Positions 9,601-17,284 of a DNA stretch of 64,000 nucleotides are shown here, piece after piece. Numbering within the stretch: the stretch's first letter is position 1; every line of letters begins with the position of its first letter. This DNA comes from Pseudomonadota bacterium (GTDB lineage Bacteria > Pseudomonadota > Gammaproteobacteria > Burkholderiales > Burkholderiaceae_C), in assembly GCA_963205335.1 (NCBI GenBank), contig CAUJIM010000017.1, positions 1-64,000 of the forward strand, given 5' to 3'. The position numbers and the translations under genes were made by a program. The notes under the pieces are model-generated. The model was not told the origin of the DNA and did not search any database. It worked only from the letters and a program-made list of their open reading frames with translations.

Positions 9601-9913
9601 CCTGGAGGCGATTCACCAGGCGGCGCTGCTGCGTTTCCGGCCGATCCTGATGACCACCCTGGCGGCGCTGGCCGCCGCCGTGCCGCTGATGCTGAGCTGG
9701 GGCGACGGCGGCGAGCTGCGCCGGCCGCTGGGCATCGCCATCTTTGGCGGTCTGGTGCTGTCGCAGCTGCTGACGCTGTTCACCACGCCGGTGATCTACG
9801 TGTGGTTCGACCGGCTGGGGGAGCGGTTCGGGCGGGGCAGGGCGCCGGATCCCGATCAGGAGGATTTGCTTTCTCTCCCTCTGGGAGAGGGCAGGGGTGA
9901 GGGCTCGCCGTGA
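6698..9913 (+). CDS. mdtB: RND multidrug efflux permease, MdtB-like
   Basis: The protein has 1071 residues and starts with the typical RND N-terminus (MNVSRLFIQRPVATALCMLA). Transmembrane helix 4 carries the proton-relay aspartates in GFVVDDAIVMIENI (around residue 420), and GIVKKNAIMMIDFA is in the C-terminal half. It exchanges protons for drugs across the inner membrane, pairing with the next gene as in MdtBC heteromultimers. Residues about 276-299 (starting AIKNDSAS) look like an insertion relative to MdtB as I remember it, and their DNA is a copy of the dispersed palindromic element. The last residues (SLPLGEGRGEGSP) are encoded by an unrelated inverted repeat. Confidence 0.9.
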   Translation: MNVSRLFIQRPVATALCMLAIVLAGLLGLRLLPVAALPQVDYPTIQVQTLYPGGSPDVMSRTVTAPLERQLGQMSGLERMSSVSSAGVSLITLQFALHLNMDAAEQQVQAAMNAAGTLLPADLPAPPVYAKVNPADAPIMQLAVTSDSLPLPEVQNMVNTRLALKISQIGGVGLVTLAGGQRPAVRVQANLQALAAMGLGLDAVSSAISAANTSSAKGSFDGPTRQYTINANDQLLTAHEYRELIVAFVAGQPVRLKDVAEVVDGAENRRLGAWVAIKNDSASRTPDARQSPGTSEIELPLTPAIVLNVQRQPGANVIATVDAIRRQLPELRQSLPDSVRLTVLSDRTQGIRASVAHVELELGLAVVMVVLVIFAFLHSARATLIASIAVPISLAGTLAAMVLLGYSLNNLSLMALTIATGFVVDDAIVMIENISRHRELGKPPLQAALAGAGEIGFTIISLTVSLIAVLIPLLFMQEVIGRLFREFAVTLAITILFSALVSLTLVPMMSARWLEPLGQAHGPVGARMQAWLDATIAGYDRALRWVLARQPLTLALALLTLAVTVLLYAGMPKGLFPTQSTGQLQGLLQAAPEVSFERMSALQGAAAQVVLRDPAVRSVSSVVGVDAANNSALASGRLVINLRPRTPWGDTQATVMQRLRRQVGEQVAGVTLYLQPTQDLTIDAVSGPTAQRFDLEGVDTALVDGWARRLVARLQRLPELRHVTTDAGATGLAAMVRVERDTAARLGVTASNLDNALYNAFGQRIVSTIFSETNQYRVILEAARAVDASLRTLRELPVRTSVGGTTPLEAFARVVEEPSPLQVQRVDQYPAATVGFDTAPGVSLGAAVSAIEAAVRSEGLPAALTLRMTGAAGAFQQSLGNQLWLILAAVVCVYIVLGVLYESYVHPLTILSTLPSAGVGALLALWLTGHPLDVVGIIGLVLLIGIVKKNAIMMIDFAIEAERAGKSALEAIHQAALLRFRPILMTTLAALAAAVPLMLSWGDGGELRRPLGIAIFGGLVLSQLLTLFTTPVIYVWFDRLGERFGRGRAPDPDQEDLLSLPLGEGRGEGSP
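7522..7592 (+). repeat. Copy of the dispersed palindromic element read in frame inside mdtB
   Basis: The DNA starts with ctatcaaaaacgatag (inverted ctatc/gatag), then gcgcctcgcgcacgc, and aligns along its length with the intergenic copy at 17218-17282 (for example cgcgc...gagcccc against cgcgc...gagccct). It is read without a stop in the mdtB frame. See findings. Confidence 0.6.
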
Positions 9914-9993
9914 TGGCCATCGCAGCTTTGTTCCGGGAGCGAGTTGGAAATAACGGCGAGCTGTCACCCCCTCCCAGGAAGAGAAGGAGAGGA
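9870..9993. repeat. Imperfect inverted-repeat (REP/MITE-like) element at the mdtB-mdtC junction
   Basis: Arms at 9894-9911 (ggggtgagggctcgccgt) and 9953-9970 pair over 18 bases with two mismatches. Outside them lies a small hairpin ctctccc/gggagag (9873-9889) with the decayed counterpart ccctcccaggaagag on the other side. Motifs of the type ctctccc...gggagag...ggggtgagg are common dispersed repeats in proteobacteria (established, from memory). The left arm supplies the last codons and stop of mdtB. Confidence 0.7.
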
Positions 9994-10010
9994 ACCGCGG
10001 AGGCACGGCA

Positions 10011-13000
10011 ATGAACCTCTCCCGTCCCTTCATCCACCGCCCCATCGCCACCATCCTGCTCACGCTCGGCCTGGCGCTCGCGGGCATCGGCGCCTATTTC
10101 ATCCTGCCGGTCGCCCGCCTGCCCGCGGTCGATTTCCCGGTGATCTTCGTCAGCGCCAACATGGCCGGCGCCAGCCCGGCCGACATGGCGCGCACCGTGG
10201 CCACGCCGCTGGAGCGCACGCTGGGCACCATCGCCGGGGTCAACGAGATGACCAGCAGCTCCAGCACCGGCTCGTCGCGCGTGGTGCTGCAGTTCGACCT
10301 GGACCGCAACATCGACAGCGCCGCGCGCGACGTGCAGGCGGCCATCAACGCCGCGCGCATCGACCTGCCGGCCAACCTGCGCACCAACCCCACCTACCGC
10401 AAGGCCAACCCGGCGGCGCAGCCCTTCATGATCCTGGCGCTGACCTCGAAGACGCGCTCGCCCGGGCAGATCTTCGACGCGGTCAACAACATCGTCAGCC
10501 AGCGCCTGCTGCAGGTGCCGGGCGTGGGCGATGTGACGCTGGGCGGCGGCTCGCAGCCGGCCGTGCGGGTGGAGCTCAACCCGTTCGCGCTCAACGACCT
10601 GGGCATCAGCAGCGACGACGTGCGCGCCGCGCTGCAGGCGGGCAACGCCAACCGGCCCAAGGGCGTGATCGAGATCGGCGGCGCCGGGGACGGCCGCCAG
10701 CTTTCGGTGCTGACGCCGGCGCCGGGCCTGCGCGCGGCCGAGTACCGCGAGCTGATCGTCGGCATGCGCAACGGCGCCGAGGTGCGCCTGTCGCAGGTGG
10801 CGCGCGTGATCGACAGCGTGCAGGACACGCGTACGCGCGGCATGTTCAACGGCCAGCCGGCGATCGTCGTCAACATCACGCAGCAGCCCGACGCCAACCT
10901 GATCGAGACGGCCGACGCGATCGACGCGCTGCTGCCGCAGCTGCGCGAGCAGTTGCCGTCCGACATCGAGCTCACCGTGGCGATCGACCGCACCGGCTCG
11001 GTGCGCGCCTCGGTGCGCGAGGTGGAGATCACGCTGGCCATCGCGGTGCTGCTGGTGGTGCTGGTGGTGGGCCTGTTCCTGCGCAACCTGCGCGCGGCGG
11101 TGATTCCGGCGGTGGCGACCGTGGTCTCGCTGCTCGGCACCCTGGCGGTGATGGCCGCCCTGGGCTATTCGCTCAACAACCTCACCCTGATGGCGCTGAC
11201 GGTGGCCACCGGCTTCGTGGTGGACGACGCGATCGTCGTGATCGAGAACATCACGCGCCACCTGGAGCAGGGGGTGGCGCGCAGGCGCGCGGCGCTGGAG
11301 GGCGCGCGCGAGGTCGGCTTCACGGTACTGACCATGAGCGTGTCGCTGGTGGCGGTGTTCATTCCGCTGCTGTTCATGGGCGGGCAGCCGGGGCGGCTGT
11401 TTCGCGAATTCGCGGTGACGCTCTCCAGCGCGGTGATGATCTCGCTGCTGATCTCGCTCACCACCACGCCGATGCTGTGCGCGATGCTGCTGCCCGCGCG
11501 CCGGACGGGCGAACCGGTGCGCCAGAGCGCGGCGGGCTGGCTGCGCGCGCGCCTGGGCCGGTGGGCGAGGGGGGCGCAGACCGGCCTGACCCGCGCCTAC
11601 GCGGCCGCGCTGGACTGGGCGCTGGCCTTCCCCTGGCTGGTGATGCTGGTGCTGGCCGTCGTCATCGGCCTGAACGGCTACCTGTTCAAGGCGGTCGACA
11701 AGGGCTACTTTCCGGACCAGGACAACGGCCAGTTCTTCGCCGGGCTGCGCGCCGACCAGAGCATCTCCACCGGCGCCTTCGGCGACAAGCTGCAGCAGGC
11801 GGCGGACATCATCGGCGCCGACCCTTCCGTGGGCACCGTGGTGGCGTTCGCCGGCGGCGCGCGGGCCGGCGGGGGCTTTCTGTTCGGGGCGCTCAAACCC
11901 GCCAGGGACAGGCCCCAGGGCGAGAAGACCCGCACGGTGATCAACCGCCTGCGCCCGCAGCTGGGCCGCATCACCGGGCTGAGCGTGTTCCTCAACCCGG
12001 CGCAGGAGCTGCGCATGGGCGGCAGGAGCAGCAACGCCACCTACCAGTACACGCTCAAGGCCGACGGCGCCGACGACCTCAAGCGCTGGACGCGCCAGCT
12101 GTCCGCGCAGCTCAGGCAGGACGCGCGCCTGACCGACGTGGACGACGACGAGAGCGACAACGGCGTGGAGACCTTCATCGAGATCGACCGCGCCAAGGCT
12201 GCGAGCCTGGGCGTGACGCCGGCCGCGGTCGACGCGGCGCTGTACAACGCCTTCGGCCAGCGCCAGGTGGCCACGATGTACAGCGACCTGAACCAGTACA
12301 CCGTGGTGATGGAGTGGGCGCCGCAGTACGCGCAGTCGCCCGTGGTGCTGCGCGACGTGTACGTGGCGGCCGCCGGCGCGGCGGGCACCTCGGCCAATCC
12401 CGCGCTGCGCAGCGCCTCGACCGGACAGCCGATCTCGATGGCCGAACGCCCCATGGTGCCGCTGGCCCAGTTCGCGCACTTCAGCGAGCGCGCGGTGCCC
12501 GCCAGCGTCTGGCACGACGGGGGCGAGCTCTCCAGCACGCTCTCGTTCAACCTGGCCGACGGGGTCTCGCTGGAGCAGGGGCGCCAGGCGGTGCTCGGCG
12601 CGGTCGACGCCATCCGGATGCCGAACAAGGTGCGCGGCCAGTTTTCCGGCGCGGCGGCCGAGGCGCAGAAGACCGAGGCGCAGCAGGGCCTGCTGATCCT
12701 CGCCGCCATCGTCGTGATCTACCTCGTGCTAGGCATGCTCTACGAGAGCCTGATCCACCCCGTCACCGTCCTCACCACGCTGCCCAGCGCCGGCTTCGGC
12801 GCCGTGCTGGCGCTGCTGATGTTCCGGATGGAGTTTTCCATCATGGCGCTGATCGGCGTGTTCCTGCTGATCGGCATCGTCAAGAAGAACGCCATCCTGA
12901 TCATCGACTTCGCGCTCGAGGCCGAGCGCGCGCGCGGGCTGACCGCGGTGCAGGCCGTGCGCGAGGCCTGCCTGCTGCGCTTTCGCCCGATCCTGATGAC

Positions 13001-13214
13001 CACGCTGGCCGCCGGCTTCGGTGCCTTGCCGCTGGCCATCGGCTTCGGCCAGGGCGCCGAGCTGCGCCAGCCGCTCGGGGTGACCATCGTCGGCGGCCTG
13101 ATCGCCAGCCAGCTGCTCACGCTGCTGACCACGCCGGTGGTCTACGTGCTGCTCGACAGGCTGAGCCGGCGGCGCGGCGCGCGCGCGCCGCTGGCCACGC
13201 CGGGCGCGGCCTGA
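10011..13214 (+). CDS. mdtC: RND multidrug efflux permease, MdtC-like
   Basis: The protein has 1067 residues with the same architecture as the upstream permease: N-terminal MNLSRPFIHRPIATILLTLG, helix-4 aspartates in GFVVDDAIVVIENI near residue 405, and GIVKKNAILIIDFA near 960. A strong GGAGG site lies seven bases before the ATG. Two non-identical permeases in tandem behind one adaptor gene is the arrangement of MdtABC, whose pump is a B2C heterotrimer in E. coli. Substrates cannot be read from sequence. It is separated from mdtB by 97 bp containing an inverted repeat. Confidence 0.9.
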   Translation: MNLSRPFIHRPIATILLTLGLALAGIGAYFILPVARLPAVDFPVIFVSANMAGASPADMARTVATPLERTLGTIAGVNEMTSSSSTGSSRVVLQFDLDRNIDSAARDVQAAINAARIDLPANLRTNPTYRKANPAAQPFMILALTSKTRSPGQIFDAVNNIVSQRLLQVPGVGDVTLGGGSQPAVRVELNPFALNDLGISSDDVRAALQAGNANRPKGVIEIGGAGDGRQLSVLTPAPGLRAAEYRELIVGMRNGAEVRLSQVARVIDSVQDTRTRGMFNGQPAIVVNITQQPDANLIETADAIDALLPQLREQLPSDIELTVAIDRTGSVRASVREVEITLAIAVLLVVLVVGLFLRNLRAAVIPAVATVVSLLGTLAVMAALGYSLNNLTLMALTVATGFVVDDAIVVIENITRHLEQGVARRRAALEGAREVGFTVLTMSVSLVAVFIPLLFMGGQPGRLFREFAVTLSSAVMISLLISLTTTPMLCAMLLPARRTGEPVRQSAAGWLRARLGRWARGAQTGLTRAYAAALDWALAFPWLVMLVLAVVIGLNGYLFKAVDKGYFPDQDNGQFFAGLRADQSISTGAFGDKLQQAADIIGADPSVGTVVAFAGGARAGGGFLFGALKPARDRPQGEKTRTVINRLRPQLGRITGLSVFLNPAQELRMGGRSSNATYQYTLKADGADDLKRWTRQLSAQLRQDARLTDVDDDESDNGVETFIEIDRAKAASLGVTPAAVDAALYNAFGQRQVATMYSDLNQYTVVMEWAPQYAQSPVVLRDVYVAAAGAAGTSANPALRSASTGQPISMAERPMVPLAQFAHFSERAVPASVWHDGGELSSTLSFNLADGVSLEQGRQAVLGAVDAIRMPNKVRGQFSGAAAEAQKTEAQQGLLILAAIVVIYLVLGMLYESLIHPVTVLTTLPSAGFGAVLALLMFRMEFSIMALIGVFLLIGIVKKNAILIIDFALEAERARGLTAVQAVREACLLRFRPILMTTLAAGFGALPLAIGFGQGAELRQPLGVTIVGGLIASQLLTLLTTPVVYVLLDRLSRRRGARAPLATPGAA

Positions 13215-13244
13215 ATCCGTCGCGGGAGCAAACCATTGCGATGC

Positions 13245-13586
13245 TCAGCGCACCCAGCCGCCGCCGCGCAGCGACCAGCCGCCGCCGGGGCGTGGTTCCC
13301 AGCGGCGCGGCTGCCAGCGGTAGCCCGGATGGGGCCGCGCGTACTGGCCCGGCACCCAGACGTGGCGGCCGCTGGACCAGTTCCAGTAGCCGCCGATCCA
13401 GACCGCGCCGAAGTACGGCACGGGCGGCACCACCTCGACATAGGGCGCGGGCGGCGCCACCGGCGCATAGATGGGGTCGCCCGGCGCTGCGACAGGGACT
13501 GCCGGGGCGACGATGCAGCCGGTCAGGAGGCTGCCGGCGGCCAGCAGGCTTGCGCTGCAGAGGAGGGTTCGGATCATGGGTTTCAT
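13245..13586 (-). CDS. Small YXWGXW-type lipoprotein
   Basis: The protein has 113 residues. Its signal peptide ends in a lipobox LLTGC (Cys24). The mature part is rich in Pro, Trp, Tyr and Arg and carries the aromatic repeat pattern of YXWGXW/BcpO-like proteins (VWIGGYWNW, VWVPGQYARPHPGYRW). Such proteins are small surface or periplasmic lipoproteins of unknown function. The gene lies between mdtC and the outer-membrane factor gene but on the opposite strand, so it is not part of that transcript. The tail is Gly/Trp/Arg-rich (GGGWSLRGGGWVR). Confidence 0.75.
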   Translation of the reverse strand: MKPMIRTLLCSASLLAAGSLLTGCIVAPAVPVAAPGDPIYAPVAPPAPYVEVVPPVPYFGAVWIGGYWNWSSGRHVWVPGQYARPHPGYRWQPRRWEPRPGGGWSLRGGGWVR

Positions 13587-13822
13587 GGACGTGCTCCCGG
13601 AATGCGAAGGCGGCGGACGGGCCGGCGCGAGAGGCCCGCCCATCGGTCGGGAACCCGCTCCCGCACGATGCGCGTACCGCTTTTGTCCCGGTCCAACGTG
13701 CCGGCCCGGCTTGCCGCCGACGCGCTTTACCATTCTTTGCACTGCCGAAGAGCACGCTTGCGCCAGACGCTGCATGCTCCGGGGCAGCGCAGGCCGCACC
13801 GGGCCCATGCGCCCACCCACCG

Positions 13823-15286
13823 ATGATGAACCACGACCGTCCCTCGTCCGCCACGGACCGTTTTCCGCAGCGCCGCCCGGCTGGCGCGGGCCGCCTCGGC
13901 GCCGCGCTGGTGCTGGCCTCGCTGCTGGGCGCCTGCAGCCTGGCGCCAACCGCGCACCCGCCGGAGCTTGCCCTGTCCACCGGCTGGAAGAGCCAGGCCC
14001 CCGAAGGCTGGGTCAGCACCGAGGCGCACCGGATCTGGCGCGAAGGCCGCTGGTGGGAACTGTTCGGCGACGACGGCCTGAATGCGCTGATGCCGCGCGT
14101 CGAGCTCGGCAACCAGAACCTGGCGCAGGCGCTGGCCAACGTGGCGCAGGCCGAGGCACTGCTCGCGCAGGCGCAGGCCCAGCTGCTGCCGACCGTCGGC
14201 GCGCAGCTCGGCACGCAGCGCGGCGGCCGGCCGGCGGGGGGCTCGGCCTCGCTCGGCCTGACGGCGAGCTGGGCGCCCGACCTGTGGGATCGCCTGGGCG
14301 ATGCCGCACGGGCACAGGGGGCGCTCGTGCAGGCCAGCCGTGCCGACCTGGCGGGTGCCCGGCTGTCGGCGCAAGGCAGTCTGGCGCAGGCGTACTTCAG
14401 CCTGCGGGAGGCCGATGCCGAGCTGCTGCTGATGGACGGGATCATCGCCGGCTACGAGCGCGCGGCCGCCATCACCGGCAACCGCTATGCCGCCGGCATC
14501 GCCGCGCACACCGATCTCCTGCAGGCGCAGAGCACGCTGGCCAGCGCCCGCTCCACCCGCGCGAGCCTGGTGCGCAGCCGTGCCACGGTGGAGCACGCGA
14601 TCGCGCTGCTGATCGGCGAGGCGCCGGCGAATTTCACGCTCCTGCCCGCGCCGTGGGTGATGCAAGTGCCCACGGTGCCGCCCATGCTGGCTTCCGAGCT
14701 GCTGCTGCGCCGCCCCGACGTGGCGTCGAGCGAGCGCGCCGTGGCCGCGGCCAACGCGCGCATCGGCGTGGCCCGCGCCGCCTGGTTCCCCAGCCTGAAC
14801 CTGAGCGCCGGCCTGGGCGCGGGCGGCGCCAGCCTCGCCAGCCTGGTCTCGGCGCCGGCGCTGACCTGGTCGCTCGGCGCGACGCTGGCGCAGGCGCTGT
14901 TCGACGCCGGCGCGCGCGATGCCGCCATCGCCCAGGCCATTGCCGCGCACCAGGGCGCGACGGCGAGCTACCGCCAGAGCGCGCTGGCGGCCATGGGCCA
15001 GGTGGAGGACCAGCTCACCGCGCTGGACGCACTGGGCCGCCAGATCGAGCACCAGCGCGCCGCCGCCGATGCCGCCGTGGGCGCCGAGCAGCGCATCATG
15101 AACAGCTACCAGGCGGGCCTGTCGGCGTACACCAACGTGGTCACCGCGCAGGCCAGCACGCTGTCGGCGCGGCGCGCACTGATGCAGCTGCAGCTGCAGC
15201 GCCAGCAGGCGGCGGTGGCGCTGATCCAGGCACTGGGCGGTGGCTGGCAGGCCGAGTGGGGGGCGCCGCCGGCCGCCGCCGGCTGA
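13823..15286 (+). CDS. Outer-membrane efflux factor lipoprotein (NodT/OprM family)
   Basis: The protein has 487 residues. An unusually long N-terminus precedes the signal sequence, whose lipobox is LLGAC (Cys38 from the first ATG; adjacent ATG codons at 13823 and 13826). The rest shows two OEP repeats with long Ala/Gln-rich helices and the typical FSLREADAEL-like and RRPDV (LLLRRPDVASSERAV) sequences. It should form the TolC-like channel of the tripartite pump encoded upstream. A gap of 608 bp and the reverse-oriented lipoprotein gene separate it from mdtC, so it probably has its own promoter within 13587-13822. Confidence 0.88.
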   Translation: MMNHDRPSSATDRFPQRRPAGAGRLGAALVLASLLGACSLAPTAHPPELALSTGWKSQAPEGWVSTEAHRIWREGRWWELFGDDGLNALMPRVELGNQNLAQALANVAQAEALLAQAQAQLLPTVGAQLGTQRGGRPAGGSASLGLTASWAPDLWDRLGDAARAQGALVQASRADLAGARLSAQGSLAQAYFSLREADAELLLMDGIIAGYERAAAITGNRYAAGIAAHTDLLQAQSTLASARSTRASLVRSRATVEHAIALLIGEAPANFTLLPAPWVMQVPTVPPMLASELLLRRPDVASSERAVAAANARIGVARAAWFPSLNLSAGLGAGGASLASLVSAPALTWSLGATLAQALFDAGARDAAIAQAIAAHQGATASYRQSALAAMGQVEDQLTALDALGRQIEHQRAAADAAVGAEQRIMNSYQAGLSAYTNVVTAQASTLSARRALMQLQLQRQQAAVALIQALGGGWQAEWGAPPAAAG

Positions 15287-15292
15287 GCCCGC

Positions 15293-16243
15293 TCAGCCCG
15301 TATCCGGCTTCGAACGCCGGCGACCGCGCCGGCGCGCGGCAGCCGGCGCCGCGGGCTGGAAGTGCCGGCACAGCATGTCGACCAGCTCCTGGGCGTAGGC
15401 GGGCAGCGCCTCGTCCTCGCGCTGCAGGAGGCGCCGCTCGCGCCACTTCCAGCCGTCGGCGAGCTCGACCTGCACCAGCCTCATCGTGCGCACGTTGCGC
15501 CGGGCCGCGCTTTCGGGCACCACGCCGATGCCCGCGCCGCCGCTGACCATGCGGCACATGGCATCGAAGCTGGTGAGCCGGATGCGCAGGCGCAGGGTGC
15601 GCCCGAGCTCCTGTGTCATGCGGTCGAGCCACGCCTGCAGCGTGCTGCCCCCGTGCATGCCGATGTAGTCGTGCTCCAGCGTGTCGACGAAGGCGACGGT
15701 GCGCCGGCGCGCCAGCGGGTGGCCGCGCGGCACCACCAGCACCAGCCGGTCGGTCGAGAAGTGGATGGCGCGCAGCCCCGTGGTGTCCACCTGGCCGGCG
15801 ACGATGCCCAGGTCGGCGCGGCGCTCGCGCACGCCGCGCGCGATGTCGGCGTTCGGTTTCTCCTGAAGGTCGATGCTCACGCGCGGATGCGCCGCGAGGA
15901 ATGCCGGCAGCAGCTCGGGCAGGAAGTCGGTCACCGCCGTGGTGTTGGCGAAGACGCGCAGGTGCCCGCGCAGCCCGCCGCCGTACTCCTGCAGCTCGGC
16001 GCCGAGCTGCTCGGTCTGGCGCAGCAGGCCGCGCGCATGGTGCACGAAGGCCTCGCCCGCCGGCGTCGCGCGCACGCCGCGCGCCTGGCGTTCGAACAGC
16101 GCCGTGCCGGCCTGCTCCTCCAGCGCGCGGATGCGGGCGCTGGCCGCCGCCAGCGACAGGTGCTGGCGCGCCGCCGCCCGGGTGAGCGTGCCTTCGTCGG
16201 CGGTGCGCACCAGCAGGCGCAGGTCGGTCAGGTCGAATTGCAT
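15293..16243 (-). CDS. LysR-type transcriptional regulator of the divergent catabolic operon
   Basis: The protein has 316 residues. The winged helix-turn-helix is at 1-60 (LTRAAARQHLSLAAASARIRALE), followed by a LysR substrate-binding domain. The C-terminus is very basic (AAARRRGRRRSKPD). It is divergently transcribed from the hydratase/acyl-CoA dehydrogenase/CoA-transferase operon with 89 bp between start codons, and an inverted repeat of LysR type lies in that gap at 16261-16275. By the usual logic of the family it activates the divergent operon in response to the substrate or a CoA-free intermediate. Its own stop lies 6 bp from the outer-membrane factor stop. Confidence 0.9.
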   Translation of the reverse strand: MQFDLTDLRLLVRTADEGTLTRAAARQHLSLAAASARIRALEEQAGTALFERQARGVRATPAGEAFVHHARGLLRQTEQLGAELQEYGGGLRGHLRVFANTTAVTDFLPELLPAFLAAHPRVSIDLQEKPNADIARGVRERRADLGIVAGQVDTTGLRAIHFSTDRLVLVVPRGHPLARRRTVAFVDTLEHDYIGMHGGSTLQAWLDRMTQELGRTLRLRIRLTSFDAMCRMVSGGAGIGVVPESAARRNVRTMRLVQVELADGWKWRERRLLQREDEALPAYAQELVDMLCRHFQPAAPAAARRRGRRRSKPDTG

Positions 16244-16260
16244 GGGCGGGGCACGAAGGG

Positions 16261-16275
16261 TTCGGTTTTCCCGAA
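16261..16275. promoter_or_regulatory. Candidate LysR-type operator (T-N11-A palindrome)
   Basis: The sequence ttcgg-ttttc-ccgaa is a perfect 5+5+5 palindrome fitting the T-N11-A pattern of LysR boxes. It lies 18 bp upstream of the LysR gene start and 58 bp upstream of the hydratase start, inside the shared divergent promoter region. Confidence 0.5.
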
Positions 16276-16332
16276 GGCTGCTTGCTGAATTGGCCGATTG
16301 TGCCTGCGCGCCTTTGCGGCCACCATCGGGCC

Positions 16333-17217
16333 ATGGAGACCACGCCCCCGCTTGCCGCCGCCGCCATCGCCCGCCTGCAGGAATGGGTGGGCCGCACCGA
16401 GCAGGCGCGCGACGACATCGGCGCCGCGCCGCTGCGCGGCCTGTCGGCCACGCTCGACCGCGCCGACGCGCCGCCGCAGCCGGGCGACGCCGTGCCGCCG
16501 CTCGCGCACTGGCTGTATTTCCTGCCGCAGGCGCCGCAGGGCGAACTGGGGCCCGACGGCCACCCCAGGCGCGGCGGCTTCCTGCCCCCCGTGCCGCTGC
16601 CCCGGCGCATGTGGGCCGGCGGGCGCCTGGGCTGGGAGGCCGCCAACCCGCTGCGCGTGGGCGACGCGGCGCGGCGCGTCTCGCGCATCGCATCGGTCAC
16701 GCACAAGAGCGGGCGCAGCGGCGAGATGGTGTTCGTGCTCGTCAGGCACGAAGTGCACAACGCGCGCGGCCTGGCGCTCACCGAGGAGCACGACATCGTC
16801 TACCGCGCCGCGCCGCTGCCGGGCAGCCCGCCCGCCGCGCCGCAGGCCGCCGGGACCCGCGCGCCGTGGCGGCGCGAGATCGTGCCCGACCCGGTGCTGC
16901 TGTTCCGCTACAGCGCGCTCACCTTCAACGGCCACCGCATCCACTACGACAGGACGTACGTGACGCAAGAGGAGGGCTACCCCGGCCTGGTGGTGCACGG
17001 CCCGCTGATCGCCACGCTGCTGCTCGACCTGGTGCGGCGCAACGCCGCGCCCGGCGCCTGCGTCACCCGCTTCGCCTTCCGCGCCGTGCGGCCGACGTTC
17101 GACCTGCATCCCTTCTTCGTCAACGGCCGGCCGTCGGCCGATGGCCGGCGCGTCGAGCTGTGGGCGCACGACCACGAGGGCTGGCTCACCATGCAGGGCG
17201 AGGCCGAGCTGATATGA
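16333..17217 (+). CDS. MaoC-like hot-dog hydratase (mesaconyl-C4-CoA / itaconyl-CoA hydratase family)
   Basis: The protein has 294 residues and a double hot-dog fold: an N-terminal FAS1-like dehydratase half and a C-terminal MaoC-like half. The C-terminal half carries a modified hydratase motif (FNGHRIHYDRTYV, around 197-209) and YPGLVVHGPL. Proteins with this layout hydrate branched C5-dicarboxyl-CoA esters such as mesaconyl-C4-CoA or itaconyl-CoA; that role here is inferred from fold and neighbours. It is the first gene of a run with acyl-CoA dehydrogenase, CoA-transferase, MmgE/PrpD and TRAP genes. The start at 16333 (METTPP) keeps the divergent promoter free. Confidence 0.78.
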   Translation: METTPPLAAAAIARLQEWVGRTEQARDDIGAAPLRGLSATLDRADAPPQPGDAVPPLAHWLYFLPQAPQGELGPDGHPRRGGFLPPVPLPRRMWAGGRLGWEAANPLRVGDAARRVSRIASVTHKSGRSGEMVFVLVRHEVHNARGLALTEEHDIVYRAAPLPGSPPAAPQAAGTRAPWRREIVPDPVLLFRYSALTFNGHRIHYDRTYVTQEEGYPGLVVHGPLIATLLLDLVRRNAAPGACVTRFAFRAVRPTFDLHPFFVNGRPSADGRRVELWAHDHEGWLTMQGEAELI

Positions 17218-17282
17218 AAGCGTTTCAGGGCTCCAGCGCTTGTCCATGAAGCGCGAGCAGCTCTTTGTTCGATAGCAAACCA
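17218..17282 (-). repeat. Dispersed palindromic element, copy 2
   Basis: On the minus strand it reads gctatcgaac, then gagctgctcgcgcttcatgg, acaagcgctggagccctgaa. It fills almost the whole gap between the hydratase stop and the acyl-CoA dehydrogenase start. Confidence 0.8.
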
Positions 17283-17284
17283 CC

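Noticed and set aside
6335..10087. A 1250-codon open frame on the minus strand, rich in His, Gln and Arg
   Set aside because: It is antisense to mdtB and its composition (His/Gln/Arg/Gly repeats) is what the reverse strand of GC-rich coding DNA gives; the plus-strand frame encodes a complete RND permease.
9780..12515. A 911-codon minus-strand open frame
   Set aside because: It is the shadow of mdtC with the same low-complexity His/Arg/Gln pattern and no recognisable domain.
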